This document shows positions 39,685 through 45,916 of a stretch of 45,916 bases of DNA, piece after piece. Position 1 is the stretch's first letter, and each line of letters opens with the position of its first letter. The notes beneath the pieces were generated by a model that worked only from the letters and a program-made list of their open reading frames with translations, made no database searches and had not been told where the DNA came from. Source of the DNA: an uncultured Magnetospirillum sp. (GTDB lineage: Bacteria > Pseudomonadota > Alphaproteobacteria > Rhodospirillales > Magnetospirillaceae); NCBI RefSeq assembly GCF_903853455.1, contig NZ_CAINTR010000142.1, positions 1 to 45,916 of the forward strand. The letters are read 5' to 3'. Position numbers and translations under genes: made by a program.

Positions 39685-40677
39685 CTATTTCGGCGGGGCT
39701 TTGGGGGGAACCAAGGTAATATCTTGACGAGGTGCGGCTCCATGGATGCCGGCCTTGTTGAGAGCCCCCCAGACATTGCGAAGAACGTCGCTCTCTATTC
39801 GGACGGTCCGCGCGTAATCGTCGATGGTGAAATACAGCTCATAAACAATGCCCGCGTCGCCATAGCGACGCGCAACCGCCTCGGGCGACGGATCACCCAG
39901 CACTCCCGTGGACGCGGTTGCCGCGGCCTGGAGTGTTTGGATGACGGTTTCGGGGTCTATTTTGTCATCGAGTTCCACCCGGAGCGTACTCACGTGACGG
40001 CGGGACGGAAGGTAGTGGTTCGTCACGCGGACCTTGGTCATCACGCTGTTCGGGATCACCATGAGATCGCCAGCGCGGCTCTGGATTCGCGTGGCGCGCC
40101 AGTTGATCTCGATGACCATCCCGTCCACCTCCCCCGCGACGGTAATCCAGTCGCCCGCCCGGAATGGAAGCTCGATATTCAGCGCCAAGCCGGAAAACAG
40201 GTCACTCAGGGTGCTTTGCAGCGCGAGACCAAGCACGATGGCCAGGACACCGGATGTGGCGACCAGACCGGTCACGGGCTGCCCGAAAACGAAGGTTGCG
40301 ATACCGAACAGCGCCAGAAGATAGATCAGTGCCGCCAGCAGGTCCGAGAACAGTTTCCGCGCGCGCGGCTGGCCGGCACTTGGAAAAATGATCCGCCGAA
40401 ACACCGTCTCGAGAAAACTCGTCAACAGCCACGCCGCGACAAGCCACCAGACCGTGCCGATGCTGCGCGAGAGAACCAGCACGAAAACATCCGAGACCTG
40501 ATGGTCGAACGCACGGAGCAGAGCGCTTTCATTGCCGACCAGCGCGGCGGTGAGGAAAAGCAAGGTCGCCGTTCCCAGCGTCAACCGCCGCTCTCGCCGG
40601 AGAGGGCCCACCTCGCCAGAGGCTGCCACAAGAACAGCCAGCGCAAGCAAGATGATCGCGATCCACCCGAGGGACAA
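39685..40677 (-). CDS. Mechanosensitive ion channel of the MscS family
   Basis: The 330-residue protein has about five transmembrane helices in the first 165 residues. The last is the MscS pore helix with Gly/Ala pattern (GVLAIVLGLALQSTLSDLFS), followed by the beta domain (IELPFRAGDWITV, WRATRIQSRAGDLMVIPNS) and a cytoplasmic alpha-beta end. It should open under membrane tension to release solutes on osmotic downshock. The start is a TTG at 40677, supported by AAAGGAAG six bases upstream; no ATG lies nearby in frame. It is on the same strand as the ABC exporter, 129 bases upstream of it, a gap where only a weak GAAAAA/TTTTTC stem is seen. Confidence 0.9.
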   Translation of the reverse strand: MSLGWIAIILLALAVLVAASGEVGPLRRERRLTLGTATLLFLTAALVGNESALLRAFDHQVSDVFVLVLSRSIGTVWWLVAAWLLTSFLETVFRRIIFPSAGQPRARKLFSDLLAALIYLLALFGIATFVFGQPVTGLVATSGVLAIVLGLALQSTLSDLFSGLALNIELPFRAGDWITVAGEVDGMVIEINWRATRIQSRAGDLMVIPNSVMTKVRVTNHYLPSRRHVSTLRVELDDKIDPETVIQTLQAAATASTGVLGDPSPEAVARRYGDAGIVYELYFTIDDYARTVRIESDVLRNVWGALNKAGIHGAAPRQDITLVPPKAPPK

Positions 40678-40752
40678 TTTGCTTCCTTTCTCGTTCTCAC
40701 AGCACGGCGCGTGAGGGCGTCGCGGATCGGTTACGATCAGCGAAATATGGGT

Positions 40753-41811
40753 TCAGACGGTCTCCAACGCGGGATAGTCCGTGTAGCCGACCGGTCCGGG
40801 GGCAAAGAAGGATTCCGGCCTCGGCGCGTTGAGTGATTGATCCGAGGCGAAACGGCGGGGAAGATCGGGATTGGCGATGAAGAGCTTTCCGAACGCCACG
40901 GCGTCGGCTTCACCGGCTTGCAGCACGGCTTCGGCCGTCGCCTTGGTGAAGCCTTCATTGGCGATGAAGACGCCGCCGAACGCCGCCTTCAACTGGGGGC
41001 CGAGGCGATTTTCGCCCAGGGATTCCCGGGCGAAGATGAAGGCGATCTTCCGCTTTCCAAGCTCCCGCGCCAGATAGCCGAAGGTCGCCGCCGGATCGGA
41101 ATCGCCCATGTCCTGGGCATCGCCCCGCGGCGCCACGTGCAGCCCGACCCGATCGGCGCCCCAGACGGCGATAACGGCATCGGTGACCTCCAGCATCAGC
41201 CGGGCGCGATTCTCGATGGAGCCGCCGTACTGGTCGGTGCGGTGGTTGCTGCCGTCTTGCAGAAACTGGTCGAGCAGGTAGCCATTGGCGCCGTGAATCT
41301 CCACACCGTCGAACCCGGCGCGCTGGGCATTCTCGGCCGCCTTGCGGTAAGCGGCGACAATGCCGGGAAGCTCTTCGATGGCCAGGGCGCGCGGCACCAC
41401 GTAAGGCCGTTCCGGACGGAGGAGGCTGACATGCCCCTCGGCGGCGATGGCGGACGGCGCCACCGGCAAGGCCCCGTCGAGGAACGCCGGATCGGAAATC
41501 CGCCCCACATGCCAAAGCTGTAGAAATATCCTGCCGCCGGCGGCGTGGACGGCGGCGGTGACCTTTGTCCAGCCTTCCACCTGCGCCTCGGACCAGATGC
41601 CGGGCGTGTCGGCGTAGCCCACCCCCATGGGCGTGACCGAGGTCGCCTCGCTGAGAATGAGCCCCGCCGAGGCGCGCTGCGCGTAATATTCAGCCATCAG
41701 GTCGTTCGGCACCCGAGAGGCGCCGGCACGGCTGCGCGTCAACGGCGCCATGATGATGCGGTTGGGGAGGTGCAGGGAACCGATGGTGATCGGTTCGAAC
41801 AGCGTTGGCAT
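40753..41811 (-). CDS. Old yellow enzyme family NADH:flavin oxidoreductase (NemA-like)
   Basis: The 352-residue FMN enzyme has the TIM-barrel signatures LFEPITIGSLHLPNRIIMAP, LQLWHVGRISDP, HGANGYLLDQFLQDGSNHRT and GGSIENRARL. The His-x2-Asn pair that binds the substrate oxygen and the nearby Tyr proton donor (HGANGYL) are kept. It reduces activated alkenes such as enones, N-ethylmaleimide or nitroesters with NAD(P)H, often as a detoxification step. GAGGGG eight bases before ATG 41811 supports that start over an in-frame GTG/ATG further up at 41853. It ends 75 bases before the MscS gene on the same strand. Confidence 0.94.
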   Translation of the reverse strand: MPTLFEPITIGSLHLPNRIIMAPLTRSRAGASRVPNDLMAEYYAQRASAGLILSEATSVTPMGVGYADTPGIWSEAQVEGWTKVTAAVHAAGGRIFLQLWHVGRISDPAFLDGALPVAPSAIAAEGHVSLLRPERPYVVPRALAIEELPGIVAAYRKAAENAQRAGFDGVEIHGANGYLLDQFLQDGSNHRTDQYGGSIENRARLMLEVTDAVIAVWGADRVGLHVAPRGDAQDMGDSDPAATFGYLARELGKRKIAFIFARESLGENRLGPQLKAAFGGVFIANEGFTKATAEAVLQAGEADAVAFGKLFIANPDLPRRFASDQSLNAPRPESFFAPGPVGYTDYPALETV

Positions 41812-41862
41812 GACAACAACCCCTCTTTTCTTTGGTTGACGAGGGCCGCCCAAACAGGTCCA

Positions 41863-41876
41863 CCTCGGCGCCGAGG
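41863..41876. promoter_or_regulatory. Palindrome upstream of the old yellow enzyme gene
   Basis: CCTCGGCGCCGAGG is a perfect 14-bp palindrome 52 bases before the start. Such genes are often controlled by a TetR-type repressor with a palindromic operator; no such regulator is adjacent. Confidence 0.3.
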
Positions 41877-42003
41877 AGTCCGCCGATCAGCCGAAGCCGT
41901 GTCGTTGCGGGAGGGAGGCTTTAAATTTCGCACATCATCCGACGGATGTACCATCGGTCAATCCTGGAGATGTCGAGCGCCATCATAGAACAGATCCGTG
42001 ACG

Positions 42004-42357
42004 CTAAATCACGCATCTTAGAATGCCGATTGCTCCGACCACCACGGCCGCCATGATCATCGCGGTTTTGACGGACTTCTCCCGCCGGATCCGGGCGGGA
42101 TCGGTGGTCTTCGTCGAATTTGCCCACGTCTTCCAGTGTTGCCCTGCCCACGAGTCGCTCCGATCAAATTGGTCGCGTGTCTCGGGATCGGATAGCAGCG
42201 CGTTGGCGGCCGACATTGTCTTGAATCGCCCTTCCGCCTTCGCGTCGCCAGGATTGACGTCGGGGTGGCACTGCTTGACCAGAGTGCGGTAGGCGCAATG
42301 GATGTCTTCTTGGCTCGCGTCGGGCGACACGCCGAGTGTCGTGTAGGGATTCTCCAT
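42004..42357 (-). CDS. J-domain protein with C-terminal membrane anchor
   Basis: The 117-residue protein has an N-terminal J domain (about 3-68: NPYTTLGVSPDASQEDIHCA, the HPD motif at 31-33, then a helix ending FDRSDSW) and a transmembrane helix at about 98-117 that reaches the C-terminus. Type III J proteins of this layout recruit DnaK to a membrane site. GAAGG eight bases before ATG 42357 favours this start over ATG 42372. No Zn-finger or client-binding domain is present. Base composition is slightly AT-richer than the neighbours. Its partner or target is unknown. Confidence 0.85.
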   Translation of the reverse strand: MENPYTTLGVSPDASQEDIHCAYRTLVKQCHPDVNPGDAKAEGRFKTMSAANALLSDPETRDQFDRSDSWAGQHWKTWANSTKTTDPARIRREKSVKTAMIMAAVVVGAIGILRCVI

Positions 42358-42510
42358 CGTATCAGCCTTCATTCATCGACGGCATGACGAGAACTTGCCG
42401 TGATCAAACGGATAGAACCGGCAATGAGGCATGGAAAGCGGCTGTCGCATCGACCGAAGCCAAACCATATCGCACGGGCGCGTGCCGGGTCAGGCTCGGA
42501 AACCACCTAA

Positions 42511-42548
42511 TGCCGTCTCACCCGCAAACTGACCTGGGTGAGACGGCA
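42511..42548. repeat. 13-bp perfect inverted repeat and adjoining hairpins
   Basis: TGCCGTCTCACCC and GGGTGAGACGGCA (42511-42523, 42536-42548) flank 12 bases. Further short stems follow toward the DUF3126 gene (GGGC-gaaaa-GCCC; CCCCTC..GAGGGG at 42595-42620). It may terminate the DUF3126 transcript; the composition resembles mosaic intergenic repeats. The rest of 42373-42638 shows nothing recognisable. Confidence 0.5.
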
Positions 42549-42638
42549 AGGGCGAAAAGCCCGCCGCGCAGCGGTGGGAGGGGGAAGGCAGATGTCCCCT
42601 CTCCCGCGAACGGATGAGGGGAAGAAGGCGGAAACCGC

Positions 42639-42887
42639 CTACTTCTTCGCCGGGGGCTTGCCCGCCTGGGGGGCGGCCGGCGGCAGGTCTTCTTCCAGGA
42701 TGGTCATGTTGACCGAATAGGAGATCTCGCCTTCGTCGTCGTCGCGATGCAGGACGCCGATGAACTCGTCGCCGATCATGATCTCGACCGGGGCGTTGCG
42801 CTTGGCCGGCGGGGCGATCTTGATCTTGGGGTTGGCGAAGGTGGCGCGGAGATAGGCCTCGACGCGGGCGATGTCAGTCGGATTCAT
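42639..42887 (-). CDS. DUF3126 family protein
   Basis: The 82-residue protein begins MNPTDIARVEAYLRATFANP and contains VEIMIGDEFIGVLHRDDDEG followed by SYSVNMTILEED, the conserved DUF3126 pattern. The family is small, restricted mainly to alphaproteobacteria and of unknown function. A Pro/Ala/Lys-rich tail (PPAAPQAGKPPAKK) extends past the domain. The start at 42887 gives the conserved N-terminus; an in-frame start at 42941 would overlap the cold-shock gene terminator. It lies downstream of that gene on the same strand, separated by a strong hairpin. Confidence 0.9.
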   Translation of the reverse strand: MNPTDIARVEAYLRATFANPKIKIAPPAKRNAPVEIMIGDEFIGVLHRDDDEGEISYSVNMTILEEDLPPAAPQAGKPPAKK

Positions 42888-42917
42888 GGCGCTCTCGAAC
42901 AAGGGTATAATATGAAA

Positions 42918-42949
42918 CGGGACCGGTGGCCTTGCGGTCACCGGTCCCG
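42918..42949 (-). terminator. Cold-shock gene terminator
   Basis: Arms of 14 bases (CGGGACCGGTGRCC type, one mismatch) close a four-base loop and are followed on the minus strand by TTTCATATT. It lies 20 bases after the cold-shock stop codon: the clearest intrinsic terminator in the right half. Confidence 0.8.
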
Positions 42950-42969
42950 AAACCTTAGCATCTAAAGGC

Positions 42970-43179
42970 TTAGATGGCCTTCAGATTGACCGCCGAGGTC
43001 TTGCCCTTCTTGGGGTCCCGCTCTTCTTCGAACGACACCTTCTGGCCTTCGTTCAGGCCGCTCATGCCGGCCCGCTCGACGGCGGAGATGTGAACGAAAA
43101 CGTCGGAGCCGCCGTTGTCGGGGGCGATGAAGCCGTAGCCCTTGGTGCTATTGAACCACTTTACTGTACCGTTCGGCAT
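42970..43179 (-). CDS. CspA-family cold-shock protein
   Basis: The 69-residue protein is a single cold-shock domain with both RNA-binding motifs, KGYGFIAPD (RNP1) and VFVHISAVE (RNP2), and the usual start [18 protein letters not shown]. It binds single-stranded RNA or DNA and melts secondary structure. TGGAGG lies six bases before the ATG. The upstream 198 bases (43180-43377) include a GCGCT/AGCGC-containing hairpin just before the ribosome site, which may form the structured leader typical of csp genes. No convincing promoter was assigned. Confidence 0.96.
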   Translation of the reverse strand: MPNGTVKWFNSTKGYGFIAPDNGGSDVFVHISAVERAGMSGLNEGQKVSFEEERDPKKGKTSAVNLKAI

Positions 43180-43377
43180 TTGATGCCTCCAATTATGAGC
43201 GTAGCGCTCCGCGTCTTCGCGTAGCGCATCAAGTGCCAGACGGGTCGTTGTGTTTCCCAGGGCAGAATGATGGCGTAATCTTGATGTTTAGCGCGGGAAA
43301 TGCAAGAGAAAGCGGCAAGCCTTTGATCGGCAAAGTCAAATTTTCGCGGGTTTGGCGGGGTCGGGGAGGGGTTTTCG

Positions 43378-44781
43378 CTAGACTCGGCCGGTCCGGATCA
43401 CCTCGGCGAACCATTTGAAACTGTCCTTGGGGGTGCGCTTCAGGGTGTCGTAGTCCACCCGCACCAGTCCGAACCGCTTGGCCAGACCGTAGGCCCACTC
43501 GAAATTGTCCAGCAGCGACCACGCCAGATAGCCCTTGACGTTGCAGCCGTCCTTCACGGCGCGGGCCACTTCCGCCACATGGTCACGCAGATAGGCCACC
43601 CGCTCGGGGTCGTGGACCTGACCGTCGGGCGACACCACGTCGTCATAGGCGGCGCCATTCTCGGCGATGAAGACGGCGAGGTTGCCGTACAGTTCCTTGA
43701 ACTCGCGCAGCAGGTCGTACAACCCGTCGGGCTGCACCGGCCAGGCCATGGCGGTCCAGCGGTCGCAATGGGCATCGCCCCAGAACACGTCGAAGGGATG
43801 GCCCTCCTCGTGCTTCATGGTCATGCGGGAGTAATAGTTGATACCCAGCAGGTCGATGGGGAACTTGATGGCCTCCAGGTCGCCGGGCTTGACGATGTCC
43901 TTCATCTTCTCGGCCAGCACATCCGGGATGGCGCCGCGCACTACCCCGTCCAGCGGCACCCGGTTCCACACCGCGTCCCAGCGGATGGCGGCGGCGCGGT
44001 TCTTGGGGTCGTCGTCCTGGGCGCGGCAAGGCTGAAGATTGATCACCGTGCCCAGCGTCGCCTTGGGATATTCGGCGCGGATGGCCCGTAGCGCGGCGCC
44101 TTGCGCCAGATTCTGGTGGTGCAGCGCCTTGAGGATGCCCTGTTCGCCCAGCTTGTAGCCCGGTGCATGTTCGCCGATGCCATAGCCGATGATGGCCACC
44201 ACATTGGGCTCGTTCAGCATGAACCAGTCCTTGACCCGGTCGCCCAGGCGGGCCGAGGCGATGCGGGCGTATTCGGCGAAGGGGCCGACGATCTCGCGCC
44301 CCTGCCAGCCGCCCTTGTCCTCCAGCGGCTGCGGCAGGTCCCAGTGATAGAGACAGGCCATGGGCCGGATGCCAGCCTCCAGGATCTTGTCCACCAGCCG
44401 GTCGTAGAAATCCAAGCCCTTGGGATTCACCGCGCCGGTGCCGGCGGGGATGATGCGCGGCCAAGCCAGCGAGAAGCGGTAGGCGGAAAAGCCGGCCTGC
44501 TTCATCAGGGCGATGTCTTCCGGGTAGCGGTGGTAATGGTCGCAGGCCACCTTGGCGCTTGAGCCGTCCATGATGCGGCCCTGGGCGGTGAAGGTGTCCC
44601 AGATGGACATGCCGCGCCCGTCGGTGTCGTAGGCGCCCTCGATCTGATAGGCGGCGGTGCTGGCCCCCCAGAAGAAGTCCTTGGGGAACTGCCGGTCGGT
44701 CGGTTTTGCATCGGCGGTGCTGGCGAGGGTCATGGCGGCGGCTCCGGCTAGGATCTGGCGGCGGGTGAAGGCGGGAATCAT
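43378..44781 (-). CDS. Tat-exported family 1 glycoside hydrolase (beta-glucosidase)
   Basis: The 467-residue enzyme starts with a twin-arginine signal (FTRRQILAGAAAMTLASTADA) and continues as a complete GH1 barrel: FPKDFFWGASTAAYQIEGAY, the acid/base Glu191 in FMLNEPNV, the nucleophile Glu374 in FIAENGAAY, and WSLLDNFEWAYG near the end. It should hydrolyse beta-glucosides or related sugars by the retaining mechanism, in the periplasm or outside. The ATG at 44781 overlaps the acylphosphatase stop (ATGA), so a longer reading that begins at 45009 inside that gene is rejected. A Tat-exported GH1 is uncommon; most bacterial members are cytoplasmic. Confidence 0.95.
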   Translation of the reverse strand: MIPAFTRRQILAGAAAMTLASTADAKPTDRQFPKDFFWGASTAAYQIEGAYDTDGRGMSIWDTFTAQGRIMDGSSAKVACDHYHRYPEDIALMKQAGFSAYRFSLAWPRIIPAGTGAVNPKGLDFYDRLVDKILEAGIRPMACLYHWDLPQPLEDKGGWQGREIVGPFAEYARIASARLGDRVKDWFMLNEPNVVAIIGYGIGEHAPGYKLGEQGILKALHHQNLAQGAALRAIRAEYPKATLGTVINLQPCRAQDDDPKNRAAAIRWDAVWNRVPLDGVVRGAIPDVLAEKMKDIVKPGDLEAIKFPIDLLGINYYSRMTMKHEEGHPFDVFWGDAHCDRWTAMAWPVQPDGLYDLLREFKELYGNLAVFIAENGAAYDDVVSPDGQVHDPERVAYLRDHVAEVARAVKDGCNVKGYLAWSLLDNFEWAYGLAKRFGLVRVDYDTLKRTPKDSFKWFAEVIRTGRV

Positions 44782-45062
44782 GCGGTGGGACGCTGGTGGA
44801 AGTCGTGCCCCACCGCTTCCACGGATGGCTCGACGGTGACGCGGGTGACGGTGGCGGCGGGCGGGCCGAAGCGGCAGGCGGCGACCATGTCGTCCACCGT
44901 GACGGCGGGGCCGTGGAACAGCGCCTCGACGCTGCCGTTGGCCATGTTGCGCACCCAGCCGGCCAGACCGCGGGCGGCGGCCTGCTCGATGGTCCAACCG
45001 CGAAACCACACGCCCTGGACCCGGCCCTCGATCACCACCCGCACGGTCTTGGCTTCGGTCAC
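44778..45062 (-). CDS. acyP: Acylphosphatase
   Basis: The 94-residue form starts at GTG 45062, which has GGGGAG about six bases upstream; ATG codons at 45083 and 45098 are in frame but lack a ribosome site. The family signature VRVVIEGRVQGVWFRGWT carries the phosphate-binding loop and catalytic Arg, and GLAGWVRNMANGSVEALFHG carries the catalytic Asn. It hydrolyses acyl phosphates such as acetyl or 1,3-bisphosphoglycerate groups. The last codons overlap the start of the glycosidase gene by four bases, so both come from one message. Confidence 0.93.
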   Translation of the reverse strand: MTEAKTVRVVIEGRVQGVWFRGWTIEQAAARGLAGWVRNMANGSVEALFHGPAVTVDDMVAACRFGPPAATVTRVTVEPSVEAVGHDFHQRPTA

Positions 45063-45151
45063 CGGTCTCTCCCCATCGTCCATACTGGATTTAAGCATGA
45101 GACAGGGTGTCTGCGAAGAGGCGAAACCAGCGCCATTCCCTGAAAGCCGTC

Positions 45152-45180
45152 TTGCGTCCGGTGGCTTGGCGGCCTACCCT
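45152..45180 (+). promoter_or_regulatory. Possible parDE promoter
   Basis: TTGCGT at 45152-45157 and TACCCT at 45175-45180 with a 17-base spacer lie about 30 bases before parD. ParD usually represses its own promoter by binding such a region; no clear repeat operator was found. Confidence 0.4.
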
Positions 45181-45209
45181 ATGTCAATCTTTGCCATCGA
45201 GGATCGGTC

Positions 45210-45461
45210 ATGGCGAGCAATGTGAATCTGACACCTGAACTGGAGCAGTTTGCCCGCGCTTGCGTGGATGCCGGCCGCTACAACAACATCAGCGAGGTGG
45301 TCCGCTCGGGATTGCGCCTGCTGCAAGAGGCCGAGGAGCGCCGGGCAGGGTTTCGCGCCATGCTGGCGGCGGCGGAAGCCGAGGCCGACCGGGAGGGCGA
45401 TTTCGCCCTCGACGACGTCATGGCGGAGGTTGACGGGATCATCGAGACCCGCCGGCAATGA
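45210..45461 (+). CDS. parD: ParD-family antitoxin
   Basis: The 83-residue protein has an N-terminal ribbon-helix-helix (NVNLTPELEQFARACVDAGR followed by YNNISEVVRSGLRLLQEAEE) and an acidic, probably disordered C-terminus (ADREGDFALDDVMAEVD) of the kind that wraps around the toxin. It should bind ParE and autoregulate the operon. Its last four bases overlap the start of the toxin gene (ATGA), the usual arrangement. GGATCGG precedes the ATG by a few bases as a weak ribosome site. Confidence 0.94.
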   Translation: MASNVNLTPELEQFARACVDAGRYNNISEVVRSGLRLLQEAEERRAGFRAMLAAAEAEADREGDFALDDVMAEVDGIIETRRQ

Positions 45462-45772
45462 GTTCGGCGACATTCGCGCCTCGGGCCCGTCACGACCTGC
45501 TGGAGGCGATTCGCTGGATCGCCAAGGATAATCCCGCTGCGGCGCGCGCTTTGCGGGAGACCGTCGCGGGAGCGGCTCAGCGGATCGGCACCCACCCCGA
45601 GATCGGCGTGGTCCGCCCCGATCTGGCCGAACTCCCTTACCGTTTCCTGGCCCTCACCGGTTTTCCCTACGTCATCGTCTATGATTCCCAGCGCGTTCCA
45701 CCGAGACTATTGCGCATCCTGCACGGAGCCCGGGACATTCCCGACCTGCTGAGAGCCGACCTGGGCGAGTAG
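45458..45772 (+). CDS. parE: ParE-family toxin
   Basis: The 104-residue protein matches the RelE/ParE superfamily: FAPRARHDLLEAIRWIAKDN, a helix AARALRETVAGAAQRIGTHP, then the strands GVVRPDLAELPYRFLALTGF, PYVIVYDSQ and PRLLRILHGARDIPDLL. The RxLHGARDIP ending is characteristic. ParE members inhibit DNA gyrase; gyrB itself lies about 10 kb away in this window, which is a coincidence of position only. It looks intact and is coupled to parD by a four-base overlap. Confidence 0.94.
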   Translation: MSSATFAPRARHDLLEAIRWIAKDNPAAARALRETVAGAAQRIGTHPEIGVVRPDLAELPYRFLALTGFPYVIVYDSQRVPPRLLRILHGARDIPDLLRADLGE

Positions 45773-45861
45773 AGCGCTCACCATCCCTCAGTTTCCGCTT
45801 GCCTGAAAGAATCGGTGTGTGATTCAAGGATTCCGCCCTTTGATCGAGCGGAGGCGGCAGG

Positions 45862-45916
45862 ATGGGTGGGATCGAGCACGTTGCGGCAGGGATCATTGCG
45901 GACCTTGAGGCGAAGC
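45862..45916 (+). CDS. Start of a gene leaving the right edge
   Basis: ATG at 45862 has GGAGG about eight bases upstream and opens a frame of 18 residues to the edge: MGGIEHVAAGIIADLEAK. It is too short for family assignment. It follows parE on the same strand after 89 bases without other features. Confidence 0.45.
   Translation, partial: MGGIEHVAAGIIADLEAK

Noticed and set aside
45672-45896. Minus-strand frame opposite parE
   Set aside because: No ribosome site or recognisable fold, and it overlaps an intact toxin gene.

Overview
The window looks like the chromosome of a free-living, motile, GC-rich alphaproteobacterium. The gene order ubiB-ubiE-mutM-(enoyl-CoA hydratase)-rpsT-dnaA-dnaN-recF-gyrB, an alphaproteobacterial DUF3126 protein, a CtrA-type site in dnaA and a dense set of sensor kinases and chemoreceptors point to Rhodospirillales, most likely Magnetospirillum or a close relative. 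This placement comes from recognition of families and order, not from a search. No rRNA, tRNA, CRISPR array or complete insertion sequence was seen.

Bases 1-5870 form an envelope and redox block. It holds a small outer-membrane-like protein with a periplasmic cupredoxin behind a possible iron-type operator, a low-GC PepSY-like protein with the relic of a second copy, and a fused c-type cytochrome/outer-membrane barrel resembling the iron oxidase Cyc2. The cytochrome gene is divergent from a CusR/CusS-like two-component pair. Bases 5872-22085 are a sensory block: five histidine kinases across the window's left half but only one free-standing response regulator, a split Aer-type aerotaxis receptor (FAD-PAS protein plus membrane MCP), a second MCP, and a UrtA-like binding protein co-transcribed with a hybrid kinase in a TorT/TorS-like arrangement. 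Two copies of a hairpin-rich repeat sit between convergent genes here.

Bases 22591-35847 are the conserved housekeeping core: ubiquinone synthesis (ubiB, ubiE), base-excision repair (mutM), ribosomal protein S20, and the replication genes dnaA, dnaN, recF and gyrB, the last three tightly linked. Two unrecognised genes with their own strong sigma70-type promoter are inserted between ubiE and mutM. The first codons of dnaA carry a perfect TTAA-N7-TTAA CtrA motif written with codons rare in this genome, and the region upstream is rich in GANTC methylation sites. A 45-residue gene follows dnaA, and a 17-bp inverted repeat bounds a 143-bp segment between dnaA and dnaN.

Bases 35848-45916 are more mixed. 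Three degenerate 20-22 bp tandem repeats follow gyrB. Then come an ABC-F ATPase, an ABC exporter, an MscS channel, an old yellow enzyme, a membrane-anchored J-domain protein, DUF3126, a cold-shock protein, a Tat-exported family 1 glycosidase overlapping acylphosphatase, and a parDE toxin-antitoxin pair. A new gene begins at the right edge.
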